Shown piece by piece: positions 23,913 to 34,437 of a stretch of DNA of 64,000 nt. The stretch's first letter is position 1; each line of letters starts with the position of its first letter. The stretch spans positions 1 to 64,000 of the forward strand of contig NZ_FMXA01000006.1 in NCBI RefSeq assembly GCF_900103425.1. The letters run 5' to 3'. The DNA is from Dialister histaminiformans. Lineage in GTDB: Bacteria > Bacillota > Negativicutes > Veillonellales > Dialisteraceae. The translations under genes were made by a program, and so were the position numbers. Below the pieces are notes generated by a model. The model was not told where the DNA came from. It saw nothing but the letters and a program-made list of their open reading frames with translations, and did not search any database.

Positions 23913-26900
23913 ATGTTAGTAAATAAAAGAACAAAGTGTAGGGCTATCCTGGCAGCGGCTGTGTTGACAGGATTTTCTTATGCTTCCGTTTATGGTGCGG
24001 ATATTACTTCTCCGTTGAGTATTACCGACAAGGATGCTGTGGTTAATGAAAATATAAATGTTGGGATAACTCCGGGGAATTCGGCATTTCATGTAGTGAA
24101 TATCGATAAATCGGCATCTGGAGGAACTGTTCGGATTAACAGCCAGAAGATAAATGCGGATATTCATAATGCAACAGGCCCACAGCTTCGGATTGATGGG
24201 ATTATTACCAATACCGGTTCTGTTGATAAGAACAGTTACAGATTAACAAATGCCAGTATAGGCTATGAGGGAACCGTCGATTTAGCAGATGGTCTTACAA
24301 TTACGGTAGATGGGACAGGAACCTGCCCTAAGATAGCTGGCATTTATGAAAATGGATTTGAGTCATTATACAGATCTTTTGGGAGAGGCAGTCTTAATAC
24401 AGGAAAACCGGCTAATCTGACTTATAATCTTGGGGATAATACTACCATTATGATGCATGGTCAGGATATAGTTACACAAGAACCGGATCCCTTTTCACAA
24501 TCTGTGTATTATAGTCAGACGGGGATTATAAATGATGGCGGCATTATGAATGCAGGGGACAACCTGAATATTACCAGCGACGTTCAGGGGATATATACGC
24601 TGAATGCTTCAGGGATAAATAATACTAAATATGGACAAATGCATATAGGGGATAATGCGGTGATTAAGGCCAGTGGCACGTTAGCTAAATTAAGTTCAGG
24701 CTATGGGGCGGAAGTGTATGGGATTATCAGTCGTCATAATCATGCATGGGAAGACGAATCTACCAATAAAGGACGCCAGCTGATTACCCTTGGGAAAAAT
24801 GCAGAGATAACGGTAGATTTCAATAGCCAGGGGACAGCTGCAGGATCACCTGCTTCTATCATGGAGGCAGCTATATACTTGTCTACTACCGATTTTACAG
24901 CGGATAACCATCTTCATCTGATTACCACACAGGAAAACAGCGGCATTGGTACCTATGGACTGGTTGCCTGGAATCAGTGCAAGGCAAACATAGGAGATGA
25001 TTTCCAGGTGGATGTAACGACAAAAGGGAAATGATATGGCGTGTATGGTGTGTATGCAGGTCATTACACCAATACAGGAAGTTCGGTAGATGGCACAGAC
25101 ATTACGTTTAAAGGGAATGTGCAGGAAAATCTCGTTGCATCAGACAGTTATCAGATTTTTGGCAATTATTTTAATGCCTCTTCACTGCATCTGGGAGGAA
25201 ATGAAGATATCTCCATAGAAGCCAACGGAAAATTTAATCATATTTCCGGGGTGTATATGCTTAACTCGGGAGCGGATCTGTATGGTCAGGACAGCCATGT
25301 GAGTGTCACCATGAATATTCATGGCGAATCCAGGCCGGGGCTTTATTATGAGCAACAAAATAATTCTTATATTGACGGAATTGACTTAGAAAATCAGGCT
25401 TCGGCAACATTAAACGATGTATCCGTTCGTATGGGATATGAAGGAAATCTTGCGGATACGACGAAAATCAAAGGCATTTCTGCCGTATCTTCCCAGGTAC
25501 AGATAAATGGGAACACGGAAGTAGACCTGAAGGCGGAAAATACGGGGGAAGCCGGAGAAAATAAACTGTTTGGGATATATAACCATGAAGGGACTCTTAC
25601 AGCGGGGGATGTGCATGTTAAAGCAGAGGGAAAAAATATAGGCATCATATCTGGTATTAAGACGACGGAAAATGGATCTACGGATATTGAAGGAAATACA
25701 GAAGTTTCTGTGTCAGGAAATACAGATGACTGTACAGGTATTATGAGCACACAGGGGGGTCAGGCTGTATTTCATAAAGGGGTGACTGTACAAGGGGCTA
25801 AAACAGCAATAGAAAGTGATAATGAAAACAGTCTGATTGACATAACCAGCGATGGAACCAAAGTCATCGAAGGGAATCTCCTTTCTACGGACAGCGGGAT
25901 AATCCGTCTGTCCCTTCATGACAGTACGTCCTCTCTTACCGGGGTATCCACCGTCCAGAATGGGGAAACGGATCTTACGGTATCGGATCGCAGTATGTGG
26001 AATATGACCGGGGACAGTGAAGTGACCAGCCTTGAACACAGCCGTGGCGGGGTCATTAACATGAATGCTTCGCCGGCGTATGAAACCCTTCATGCGGGCA
26101 GTTACACCGGAAATGGCGGGATTTTCCTCATGAAGACCGATCTGGATTCGGAGAAGGATGGAGATAAAGTCACTATCGATTCCGCTGCGGATGATTCTTC
26201 CGGACTGATTATGGTAAAAGACAGCAGTCTGTATACAGGGAAGGAAGTTAAAGGAATCAGAAATCTGTTGCTTGTGACGGATGCCAGTGGAAAGGCCCGG
26301 TTTGAAGGGAAGGACCTTGACCAGGGAGGACTCTGGGATATGACGCCGGTTATTAAACGAGGGGATGAAGCTCTTGATGCAGAAGGTAATGCGGTAGGGG
26401 ACCATACGGAATGGTATCTGACCAAGGTGGAGAAGAAAGTAAATAAGGATACCATTCCACTTATAAAAGCACCAGATAACAGCTACGCCCTCTATCGGTT
26501 GGATATTGACAGTCTCCGGAAGCGTATGGGGGATTTCCGCTTCCGCAACCTGAAGGATACGTCAGGTATCTGGGGCCGGGATTTCCATGGTTCTTATGAC
26601 GGACAGGGAATAAACAGTAAGTACAACGGATTCCAGCTGGGCTATGACTACGCGGCCAATGAAAAGAGTGTATATGGCTTCTTCGCGGAACGTAATATTT
26701 CCAGTCCGAAGTACAGCTATGGTTCCTCTGAAAATCATGGCCTGTCCGCTGGAGTTTACGGCACATGGTTTGGCGACAGTGGTGTATATACCGATGTAGT
26801 GGCTAAATGGGGACGGGATGATACAGAGCTGAAGAGCTGGGGCAATTATCCTGACCAGGCTGACTACCGGACTCATAATGAAAGCCTTTCCGTGGAATTT

Positions 26901-27335
26901 GGAAAAACATTCACGAAAGATAACGGACTTTTCCTGGAACCGGAAGCGCAGATGGTATTCGGTCATCTGGGAAGCAAGGATTATACCACCCGACGTGGAA
27001 AGACCGTCCATATGGGTGGCTATGACAGCGCCATCGGCCGCCTGGGCATCCTGTTTGGCAAACGGGTGACAGAAGGAGAACATCCTTATGATTACTATCT
27101 GAAGTTCTCTGTACTCCATGAATTTGGTGGCAGCCGCAGCTTCCATCTGGCAGCGCTGGATGGGGAAACCATGGATTACAGCGAAGATTATCAGGATACC
27201 TGGGAAGAAGCAGGATTTGGCGGCAGCTGGCATGTTGGCGGAAATACCAATCTTTATGCTGACGTGGAAAGAAGCTTCGGAGGTAACTGGAATAAGAAAT
27301 GGCAGTGGAACATAGGTGTTAACTGGCAGTTCTAA
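23913..27335 (+). pseudogene. Type Va autotransporter, interrupted by an in-frame TGA
   Basis: One continuous frame of 1141 codons apart from a TGA at 25032-25034 (codon 374). The parts are a signal peptide (about 1-29, ending near SVYGA), a repetitive beta-helix-like passenger rich in Gly, Asn and Thr, and a C-terminal autotransporter barrel from about residue 868 ending in the aromatic NWQF typical of barrel recognition. Downstream of the stop the frame could restart at GTG 25041, but this has no ribosome binding site or signal peptide and would not be exported. The gene is therefore off as sequenced, unless the stop is suppressed or is a sequence error. GAAAAGGGG precedes ATG 23913. The passenger function is unknown, probably surface contact. 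Confidence 0.85.
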
Positions 27336-27527
27336 CTGATTGCCCTGGTTACTGTGCAGAGGTCCTTTCAGTATGCATCCTCTGTCTTATGGCAATCTGG
27401 AAAAATGGAATTTCATTAAAGTATGGGCATTTCGTCATAAAAATTTCTGCAGAATGGGTAATTTATGGTATAATAACCTTTATCTGATTGGCAACTCTAG
27501 AAATTGCATGATGATGGGATTTATTTC

Positions 27528-27556
27528 TTGCAAATAAGGAAACCATTTGTTATACT
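27528..27556 (+). promoter_or_regulatory. Promoter of rpmE2
   Basis: TTGCAA (27528-27533) and TATACT (27551-27556) with a 17-bp spacer, 42 bp before the gene. The rest of the gap from 27336 holds no feature that I can support. Confidence 0.7.
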
Positions 27557-27597
27557 AGTCTAGAATTATGTTTGATGTGAAATGAGGTGCAAACACA

Positions 27598-27843
27598 GTG
27601 AAGAAGGGAATTCATCCGGATTATCATCCAGTCGTATTCCGCGACATCGGTGCAAACTATTCTTTCCTGACTCGTTCTACGGCTACTTCTGACCAGACCG
27701 TAAAATGGGAAGATGGTAACGAATATCCGCTGATCAATATCGATATCAGCAGCAAGTCCCATCCATTCTATACAGGACAGCAGCGTTTCGGTAAGGCTCG
27801 CGGCCGTATCGAAAAGTTCAACAAGCGTTACGGAATCAAGTAA
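27598..27843 (+). CDS. rpmE2: 50S ribosomal protein L31 type B
   Basis: An 81-residue L31. It has [14 protein letters not shown] at the N-terminus and [13 protein letters not shown] where type A proteins carry zinc-binding cysteines. It is thus the cysteine-free, zinc-independent type B form with the extra loop ([13 protein letters not shown]). In many bacteria type B is the zinc-limitation paralogue. Here it has a good promoter and no Zur-like box that I can see. The GTG start at 27598 lies eight bases after GAGGTG. Confidence 0.94.
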   Translation: MKKGIHPDYHPVVFRDIGANYSFLTRSTATSDQTVKWEDGNEYPLINIDISSKSHPFYTGQQRFGKARGRIEKFNKRYGIK

Positions 27844-27853
27844 TAAGCAAAAG

Positions 27854-27878
27854 AACAGGGCGATGGCCCTGTTTTTTT
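27854..27878 (+). terminator. rpmE2 terminator
   Basis: AACAGGGC / GCCCTGTT stem (27854-27861, 27866-27873) with a seven-T run. Confidence 0.9.
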
Positions 27879-28010
27879 ATTGGTGATGGACTGTTCAGAA
27901 TTGGCAGAACTTAGTTTTCACCCCTGTGGTTACATGGGATGAATTTCGTATTTAATCTGTTTTTCTGTTAAAATAAAATGAGTATAAAATAGCATAATAA
28001 GGAGATATAG

Positions 28011-29081
28011 ATGAAGACTGAGAAACTGGAAGCTATGGAAGCCCGCTATCTGAGCATTGAAGATCAGCTGAGCGACCCTTCGGTGATTGCAAATCAGAAT
28101 AAATGGCGCGAACTGTCCAAAGAACACGCAGAACTGTCGGAGATTGTATCCAAGTTCAGAGAATATAAGAAAGTAATGCAGCAGTGTCAGGATGCCAGGG
28201 ATATTCTTGGCGATAATACTATGAAAGACCTTCATGATCTGGCCAAGGAAGATCTGAAGACCGGGGAAGAAGAAGCGGAACGACTGGAAAAGGAAATTCA
28301 TATTCTGCTGATTCCTAAAGATCCCAACGATAACCGCAATGTCATCCTTGAAATCCGGGCAGGAACCGGTGGAGAGGAAGCGGCTCTGTTTGCAGCTGAC
28401 CTGCTTAAAATGTATCTCAAGTTTGCAGAACGCCGGGGCTGGAAGGCTTCCATTGCAGATGCCAGTGAAACCGATCTGGGGGGATTTAAGGAAGTCACCT
28501 GTCTGATTGATGGGCAGAATGCCTATTCACTGCTTAAGTTTGAAAGCGGGGTTCACAGAGTGCAGCGTGTTCCGGTTACAGAAAGTTCCGGTCGTGTGCA
28601 TACATCGGCTGTTACTGTAGCCGTATTGCCGGAAGCGCAGGATGTGGATGTAAAGATTGATATGAAAGATCTGCGTATCGATGTGTATCGTTCATCCGGA
28701 GCCGGTGGACAGCACATTAATAAGACATCTTCCGCTATTCGTATTACCCACCTGCCTACCGGAACTGTAGTTACCTGCCAGAACGAACGTGATCAGCGGC
28801 AGAATAAGGAAAAGGCGATGCAGATTCTGCGTTCCCGTCTGTATGCTGAAGCGCTTCGCAGGGAAGAGGAAAAGACGGCAGCGGACAGAAAGGGACAGGT
28901 TGGCTCCGGGGATCGTTCTGAACGTATCCGGACTTATAATTTCCCACAGGGACGTGTAACCGATCATCGGGTTCATGTGACCCTGTATCAGCTGGATGAT
29001 TTCCTCAATGGACATATTGAACCTATCATTGACCGGCTCATTGAAGCGGATCTGGCAGAAAGAATGCAGAAAGAAGAATAA
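28011..29081 (+). CDS. prfA: Peptide chain release factor 1
   Basis: Recognises UAA and UAG and triggers peptide release at the ribosome. The 356 residues are the normal RF1 length, with the GGQ loop at 232-234 in SSGAGGQHINKT and the RF1-like VHRVQRVPVTESSGRVHTS segment. Unlike RF2 there is no frameshift signal. AAGGAG lies seven bases before ATG 28011. It is followed after two bases by prmC, which methylates the GGQ glutamine. Confidence 0.95.
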   Translation: MKTEKLEAMEARYLSIEDQLSDPSVIANQNKWRELSKEHAELSEIVSKFREYKKVMQQCQDARDILGDNTMKDLHDLAKEDLKTGEEEAERLEKEIHILLIPKDPNDNRNVILEIRAGTGGEEAALFAADLLKMYLKFAERRGWKASIADASETDLGGFKEVTCLIDGQNAYSLLKFESGVHRVQRVPVTESSGRVHTSAVTVAVLPEAQDVDVKIDMKDLRIDVYRSSGAGGQHINKTSSAIRITHLPTGTVVTCQNERDQRQNKEKAMQILRSRLYAEALRREEEKTAADRKGQVGSGDRSERIRTYNFPQGRVTDHRVHVTLYQLDDFLNGHIEPIIDRLIEADLAERMQKEE

Positions 29082-29083
29082 TT

Positions 29084-29950
29084 ATGGCATCAACGGATAT
29101 TTGGACTATACAGCGAATCCTCCAGTGGACAACCCGTTATTTTAAAAATCATGGGGTGGAAGAGGCACGGCTGGATGCGGAACTTCTTCTGGCCCACGTG
29201 CTGAAGAAAACAAGGATTTACCTGTATACAAATTTTGATCAGATGCTTAACCGGGATGAACTGGCAGCGTATCATACGCTGGTGGAACGCCGTGCAAAAG
29301 GGATATGCGTGGCGGCCCTTACAGGACATAAGGATTTCATGGGACTTGATTTCTTTGTGAATGAACATGTGCTGATTCCCAGGCCAGATACAGAAGAATG
29401 GCTGGAAAAGATTATTCAGCGCTATCGTGCCAAGGGAAACCTTCACGTACTGGACCTGGGAACGGGGAGCGGAGCCATTCTGCTGAGTTTTCTTACCTAC
29501 TGTGCAGAGGCAGATGGCATCGCTGTGGATATATCTCCGGAAGCTCTGGAGGTAGCTAAAAAGAATGCGGAATATATGAAGCTGGAAAACCGCGTGGAAT
29601 TCCGGCAGGGGGACTTTATCGATGCAGTGAACGAAGGGGAGCTGTTCGATGGAATCTTCAGCAATCCCCCCTATATCCCGTCAAAAGATATAGAGAATCT
29701 TTCTGAAGATGTGAAACATGAACCACATATGGCACTGGACGGGGGAGAAGATGGACTTGTTTTCTATCGTCGACTGGCAGCTAAGGCTGGAAATCATCTG
29801 AAATCAGGAGGATTTTTGGCTATGGAAGTGGGCATCCACCAGGCTGAAATTGTCCATAAGATGATGGAAGAAACCGGTGAATTTGATTCCTTTGAAATCA
29901 TCAGCGATTTAGGTGGCATAGAAAGAGCTGTATGCTGTAGGAAAAAATAA
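29084..29950 (+). CDS. prmC: Release factor glutamine methyltransferase
   Basis: SAM-dependent N5-methylation of the GGQ glutamine of release factors. The 288 residues have the N-terminal helical domain, the SAM-binding VLDLGTGSGAILLSF and the catalytic NPPY at 194-197. It lies directly after prfA, the common order. A terminator-like hairpin follows. Confidence 0.94.
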   Translation: MASTDIWTIQRILQWTTRYFKNHGVEEARLDAELLLAHVLKKTRIYLYTNFDQMLNRDELAAYHTLVERRAKGICVAALTGHKDFMGLDFFVNEHVLIPRPDTEEWLEKIIQRYRAKGNLHVLDLGTGSGAILLSFLTYCAEADGIAVDISPEALEVAKKNAEYMKLENRVEFRQGDFIDAVNEGELFDGIFSNPPYIPSKDIENLSEDVKHEPHMALDGGEDGLVFYRRLAAKAGNHLKSGGFLAMEVGIHQAEIVHKMMEETGEFDSFEIISDLGGIERAVCCRKK

Positions 29951-29980
29951 AAATATTCATACAATATAAAACAGATAAAA

Positions 29981-30023
29981 CCCTTATGGAGCGAATCCTT
30001 ATATTGGCTTCATAAGGGCTTTT
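29981..30023 (+). terminator. prfA-prmC terminator
   Basis: CCCTTATGGAGC / GCTTCATAAGGG (29981-29992, 30007-30018) with one mismatch and a short T run. Confidence 0.75.
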
Positions 30024-30175
30024 GTCTGTGTATATTTTGATTTTTGTGTAGTTGATATTTATCGGCCTGTAATATATTATAAGTATAAAGTAAATTACAT
30101 AAATATAAAATATGCAGCAGAATCAGACTGTTGTGTATCCTGTGAGAGCCTAATTCGCCTGCATGGGAGGCATGT

Positions 30176-30661
30176 ATGAAGAAAATATACTTGGCTTTGG
30201 GACTTACGGCGATTCTTCTTCTTAACGCTGGGTGTGGTGGAAGTGAAGGAACTGGAGGCATTGGTGGGGATGCACGGCCAGAAACCATGCAGGAACAGGC
30301 GCTTCATGACGATTCGGTATCAGTGGAATACATCAATGCGCTGATTAATGGGATTGAGTATGCAGAAAATATGCATATGAGTAAACATGATGTTTACGAA
30401 CAGCTCTGTTCTCCCTATGGAGAAAATTTCTCCGAGGATGCAGCGGCCTGGGCGGTGGCCCATATGTCAGATATTGACTGGAAGGCTAATGCGTTGGCCA
30501 CAGCAAAGACTTATCGAAATGATATGCATATGAGCAGAAACGAAGTATATGAACAGCTTACCAGTGACTCAGGTGAAAATTTTACTAAAGAAGAGGCTGA
30601 TTATGCCGTAGCTCATATGGATGATCCTGATAACGCAGAAAACTCAGAAGGAACCAACTAA
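30176..30661 (+). CDS. Ltp-family lipoprotein with two Ltp repeats
   Basis: A 161-residue lipoprotein: signal peptide 1-19 with lipobox-like NAGC (Cys20), a Gly-rich linker, and two related units at about 54-97 and 105-148. Each reads N-AL...A..Y...MHMS...VYEQL.S..GENF..E.A.YAVAHM. This is the Ltp (host cell surface-exposed lipoprotein) repeat. The best-known member is the superinfection exclusion lipoprotein of Streptococcus phage TP-J34, but many bacterial copies have no known function. No phage genes lie nearby. GGGAGG precedes ATG 30176. Export and lipidation are inferred. Confidence 0.78.
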   Translation: MKKIYLALGLTAILLLNAGCGGSEGTGGIGGDARPETMQEQALHDDSVSVEYINALINGIEYAENMHMSKHDVYEQLCSPYGENFSEDAAAWAVAHMSDIDWKANALATAKTYRNDMHMSRNEVYEQLTSDSGENFTKEEADYAVAHMDDPDNAENSEGTN

Positions 30662-30666
30662 GCAGT

Positions 30667-30705
30667 AAAGGTCGTATTTTCAGAAAAATGAAATGCGGCC
30701 TTTTA
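30667..30705 (+). terminator. Terminator after the Ltp lipoprotein
   Basis: An imperfect stem of AAAGGTCGTATTTTC against GAAATGCGGCCTTTT, ending in TTTT. Confidence 0.65.
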
Positions 30706-30825
30706 CTGTATCTGGAAGATTGAATCAGGTTGGGATGGTAGTATACAATATATAGGATAATAAAATAATAAGATAAGGAACCGGTGGTAAGGTTACCGAT
30801 TTTCATAGAAAGAAGAGATATACCG

Positions 30826-31872
30826 ATGAAAACGGAAATTATTAAAACGACAGATGTGCATTGGAAAGAAAAGGTAAAACATCTGGGAGAGATTATAAGA
30901 AATGGCGGACTAGTGGCCTTCCCTACAGAAACCGTATACGGTCTTGGGGGGAACGGGCTGAATCCGGAAGCCTCTAAAAAGATATACGCGGCCAAAGGCC
31001 GCCCTTCGGATAACCCGCTTATTCTTCATGTGTCTTCACAGGAAGAGGTAAGCCGACTGGTGGAAGATATCACGCCACTGGAGAAGAAGCTGATGGATGC
31101 GTTCTGGCCGGGACCGCTGACGATTGTATTTCCAAAGAAGGACATTGTCCCTGATGAAACATCCGGCGGGCTTAAGACGGTAGCTATTCGCTGTCCGGCA
31201 TTGAAAGCGACCCGGGAATGGATTAAGGAGTGCGGTGTTCCGATTGCTGGTCCAAGTGCCAATATATCCGGGCGTCCCAGTCCGACTACGGCGGAAAGTG
31301 TGCTTCATGACATGAATGGTCGAATTAATGCCATTATTGACGGTGGGGCAACAGACATCGGTCTGGAATCCACCATTGTATCCGCCAGAAGCGGTAAGAT
31401 TGTTATTTACCGCCCAGGCGGTATAACCAGGGAAATGCTCTCAGCATATGGTGAAGTGGAAGTGGATAAGGGGCTGGCTTCCCCGAATATGCATCCGCTG
31501 GCACCGGGGATGAAATATCGCCATTATGCTCCTACAGCACCGCTTACCGTATATGTGGGGGATACGGAGAAAGTGGAGCAGACCATTCTTTCTTTTGCTG
31601 AAAAAAAGGATAAGACGTATGGATACTTTGTCAGTGAGGAAATGGCAGCCCTTCTCCCAAAGGATGCGGTTGTATTTTCATGGGGTAAAAGAAGCAGCCA
31701 GAAAGAAATGGCGCACAGGCTGTTTTCCGGACTGTTGTATTTTAATGCCCATCCGGTAGATGCCATTATCGGGGAAGGTACATCTATGGATGGACTGGGG
31801 CTGGCAATTATGAATCGCTTGACTAAGGCTTCTGGATATCATATTATTGTTGAAAGTACACAAGACAGGTAA
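30826..31872 (+). CDS. tsaC: L-threonylcarbamoyladenylate synthase (Sua5 type)
   Basis: Makes threonylcarbamoyl-AMP from threonine, bicarbonate and ATP for the t6A37 tRNA modification. The 348 residues comprise the YrdC catalytic domain (LVAFPTETVYGLGGNGL, KGRPSDNPLILH, AGPSANISGRPSPT) and the extra C-terminal Sua5 domain (from about 225). The Sua5 form fits better than the short TsaC. ATG 30826 is chosen over the longer frame because AGAAGAGA lies just upstream and the next residues match the family. It is followed by rpiB. Confidence 0.9.
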   Translation: MKTEIIKTTDVHWKEKVKHLGEIIRNGGLVAFPTETVYGLGGNGLNPEASKKIYAAKGRPSDNPLILHVSSQEEVSRLVEDITPLEKKLMDAFWPGPLTIVFPKKDIVPDETSGGLKTVAIRCPALKATREWIKECGVPIAGPSANISGRPSPTTAESVLHDMNGRINAIIDGGATDIGLESTIVSARSGKIVIYRPGGITREMLSAYGEVEVDKGLASPNMHPLAPGMKYRHYAPTAPLTVYVGDTEKVEQTILSFAEKKDKTYGYFVSEEMAALLPKDAVVFSWGKRSSQKEMAHRLFSGLLYFNAHPVDAIIGEGTSMDGLGLAIMNRLTKASGYHIIVESTQDR

Positions 31873-31927
31873 TATCTGCATTATAGTGTACACTAATAAA
31901 TTAAATACTGTTACAGGAGGGATATGG

Positions 31928-32383
31928 ATGAAAATCGCGATTGCCAGTGATCATGGCGGGATTGAGCTGAAATCAGTGTTGATTAATCATCTTCAGGAAA
32001 GAAATATAGAGGTGATTGATTGTGGTACACACACAAAGGAATCCTGTGACTATCCGGATTATGCAGAAAAGGCATGCCGGAAAATACAGCAGGGAGATGC
32101 TGATTTAGCTGTTCTTGTCTGTGGTACCGGACTGGGGATGAGTATTGCGGCGAATAAGATGAAAGGCATCCGCGCTGCCGTTTGCGGCGAAGATTTTTCC
32201 GCACACTATGCAAGAGCACACAACAATGCCAATGTGCTCTGCCTGGGAGCCAGAGTGACCGGGCCAGGACTTGCTGTCCTTATTCTCGATACATTCCTTG
32301 ACTCTTCCTTTGAAGGAGGACGTCATGAACGCAGAGTCAATAAGATTATGGCACTGGAAGCGGAAGCAGCAGAAGAAGCATAG
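31928..32383 (+). CDS. rpiB: Ribose-5-phosphate isomerase B
   Basis: Interconverts ribose 5-phosphate and ribulose 5-phosphate. The 151 residues show the RpiB/LacAB start MKIAIASDHGGIELK, the catalytic Cys in VCGTGLGMSIAANK, and GARVTGPGLAV. ATG 31928 follows AGGAGG with seven bases between. An ATG at 31924 is out of frame. The linked sua5-rpiB-glyA order is seen in many Firmicutes. Confidence 0.92.
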   Translation: MKIAIASDHGGIELKSVLINHLQERNIEVIDCGTHTKESCDYPDYAEKACRKIQQGDADLAVLVCGTGLGMSIAANKMKGIRAAVCGEDFSAHYARAHNNANVLCLGARVTGPGLAVLILDTFLDSSFEGGRHERRVNKIMALEAEAAEEA

Positions 32384-32529
32384 GATTTATAATTCATCTA
32401 CGGGTGCGTAACTAAAGCAGGTTGTAGTTTTTCAGCAGGATTTGTAAATCATCCTGCATGCACAGGGATAAATTCAATATTGGATTTTCAGGAGTTTAGC
32501 AGAATAAAAGAAGCAGAGAGGGAAAAACT

Positions 32530-33771
32530 ATGATGAAACATCTTAAGGAAGATAAGGCAGTTTTCAACAGCATTCAGGAAGAATTAAATCGCCAGAGAAA
32601 TAAGCTGGAAATGATTGCATCAGAAAATTTTACCAGCTATGCGGTTATGGAAGCGCAGGGCAGTGTATTGACCAATAAATACGCAGAAGGATATCCGGGC
32701 AAGCGGTATTATGGTGGTTGTGAGTTCGTCGACAAGGTTGAACAGCTGGCCATTGACAGGGCAAAGGAACTGTTTGGCGCTGATCATGTCAATGTACAGC
32801 CACATTCCGGCTCCCAGGCAAACCTCTGTGTTTATTATGCAGTGCTGAAACCGGGAGATACGGTTCTTGGTATGAATCTGAATGATGGCGGGCATCTTTC
32901 TCATGGCAGCCCGGTAAACATTTCTGGTAACTATTTCCATGTTCTTCCTTATGGTGTAAGCAGAGAAGATGAACGCATTGATTATGATGCACTGGAAAAA
33001 CAGGCTAAGGAAGTAAGGCCTAAGCTTATTATTGGCGGATCCAGCGCATATTCCCGTATCATTGACTTTGAACGTATGGCAGCTATTGCTCATGAAGTAG
33101 GCGCATTGTTTATGGTGGATATGGCGCATTTTGCAGGTCTGGTTGCCGGCGGTGAATATCCAAATCCGGTAAAGTGGGCGGATATTGTAACCACTACTAC
33201 ACATAAGACGCTCCGTGGTCCTCGTGGCGGTATCATCATGTGCAGAGAAGAACTGGCAAAGACTATTAACAAGGCGGTATTCCCTGGCGTACAGGGAGGA
33301 CCTCTTATGCATGTCATTGCCGGCAAGGCGGTAGCACTTGGCGAAGCGCTTACTGATGATTTTAAGGCCTATGCTCATCAGATTGTGCTCAATGAAAAGG
33401 CATTGTCTGATCGGCTCATTGCCAATGGCATCCGCGTTGTTTCCGGTGGCACGGATACCCATGTTCTTCTTGCGGATATGAAAGAACTGGGAATTAACGG
33501 TAAGATTGCACAGTTTGCACTGGATGATGTAGGTATTACCTGCAATAGAAATACAATTCCGTTTGAAACACTCAGTCCGTTCACTACCAGCGGTATCCGT
33601 CTGGGATCTCCGGCTTTAACCACCAGAGGGCTGAAAGAATCGGATTTTGTTGAACTTGCAGATATCATTGCTGAAGTAGTCAAGGCACCGGAAGATGAAA
33701 ATGTGAAGAAAGATGCAGCGGCACGGGTACACACACTGTGTGCAAAGTATCCGCTGTATCCTGAATTATAA
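32530..33771 (+). CDS. glyA: Serine hydroxymethyltransferase
   Basis: A PLP enzyme that interconverts serine and glycine with tetrahydrofolate, the main source of one-carbon units. The 413 residues are of normal length. The PLP lysine is Lys226 in [14 protein letters not shown], with [22 protein letters not shown] and [18 protein letters not shown] as family stretches. GAGAGGG precedes the start. Two in-frame ATGs (32530, 32533) are possible. Confidence 0.96.
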   Translation: MMKHLKEDKAVFNSIQEELNRQRNKLEMIASENFTSYAVMEAQGSVLTNKYAEGYPGKRYYGGCEFVDKVEQLAIDRAKELFGADHVNVQPHSGSQANLCVYYAVLKPGDTVLGMNLNDGGHLSHGSPVNISGNYFHVLPYGVSREDERIDYDALEKQAKEVRPKLIIGGSSAYSRIIDFERMAAIAHEVGALFMVDMAHFAGLVAGGEYPNPVKWADIVTTTTHKTLRGPRGGIIMCREELAKTINKAVFPGVQGGPLMHVIAGKAVALGEALTDDFKAYAHQIVLNEKALSDRLIANGIRVVSGGTDTHVLLADMKELGINGKIAQFALDDVGITCNRNTIPFETLSPFTTSGIRLGSPALTTRGLKESDFVELADIIAEVVKAPEDENVKKDAAARVHTLCAKYPLYPEL

Positions 33772-33838
33772 TCGATGGATAAAGAGCAGGTATATGTATT
33801 AGCGGCTGGCAGCTCCTTGTCTTTATCTGAAGGAGAAT

Positions 33839-34249
33839 ATGGTGATTAATAAGTTACTGCAAAAAATACCAGGTGGAGAACAGTTTTGGGAAGTCATGCG
33901 ATTTCTCGTGGTAGGCGGCGGCTGTTTCGTTCTGGAATATGTGCTGCTGTATACGTTAACTGAGTATGGTCATGTCCCTTATCTTACGTCATCGGCGGTT
34001 GCATTTACCGTATCGCTGCTGGTGAATTATTTCCTATGTGTTACTTTCGTTTTCCATGCCAGAAATCAGAGCAGGAAGGAAATGATACTTTTCGCCGCTA
34101 CGTCTTTTGCAGGACTTGGAATCAATCAGATAACCATGTGGTTCTTCGTGGAAATTGCCGGTTTGTGGTATATGTTTGCCAAAGTCATTGCCAGCGCGGT
34201 AGTGATGATCTGGAATTATTTCACTAAGCGCTATATCCTGAAAAAATAA
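33839..34249 (+). CDS. GtrA family membrane protein
   Basis: A small polytopic protein of 136 residues with four hydrophobic segments. It has the GtrA pattern (FLVVGGGCFVLEYVLLYTL, FTVSLLVNYFLCVTFVF, VIASAVVMIWNYFTKRYI). GtrA proteins are thought to move undecaprenyl-linked sugars for surface polysaccharide or teichoic-acid glycosylation. No glycosyltransferase partner lies here. AAGGAG lies four bases before ATG 33839. Confidence 0.88.
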   Translation: MVINKLLQKIPGGEQFWEVMRFLVVGGGCFVLEYVLLYTLTEYGHVPYLTSSAVAFTVSLLVNYFLCVTFVFHARNQSRKEMILFAATSFAGLGINQITMWFFVEIAGLWYMFAKVIASAVVMIWNYFTKRYILKK

Positions 34250-34262
34250 AATACAGGAGAGA

Positions 34263-34298
34263 AACGTGCATTCCTTAAATAAGGGATGCACGTTTTTT
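34263..34298 (+). terminator. GtrA gene terminator
   Basis: A 15-bp stem AACGTGCATTCCTTA / TAAGGGATGCACGTT (34263-34277 / 34280-34294) with one G-T pair and a six-T run. Confidence 0.9.
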
Positions 34299-34437
34299 GT
34301 GCAGCAAGCTGGGGTGGGACAGGCAGATGATCCAACCTGATGATATATAGAATGCGATAGATATCTAAAAGGAGATATGTTAAAATATTTCAAATACTTT
34401 TTAATAAGAAACACGTTGCAATGAGGAAGGTATGTTT

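Noticed and set aside
25032-25034. TGA read as selenocysteine
   Set aside because: No SECIS-like hairpin directly after the codon could be made out, and autotransporter passengers do not use selenocysteine.
27356-27382. CAGAGG/CCTCTG inverted repeat as an autotransporter terminator
   Set aside because: The stem is only six pairs with a long loop and no T run follows.
27340-27537. 65-codon plus-strand frame after the autotransporter
   Set aside because: No ribosome binding site, odd composition, and it overlaps the rpmE2 promoter.
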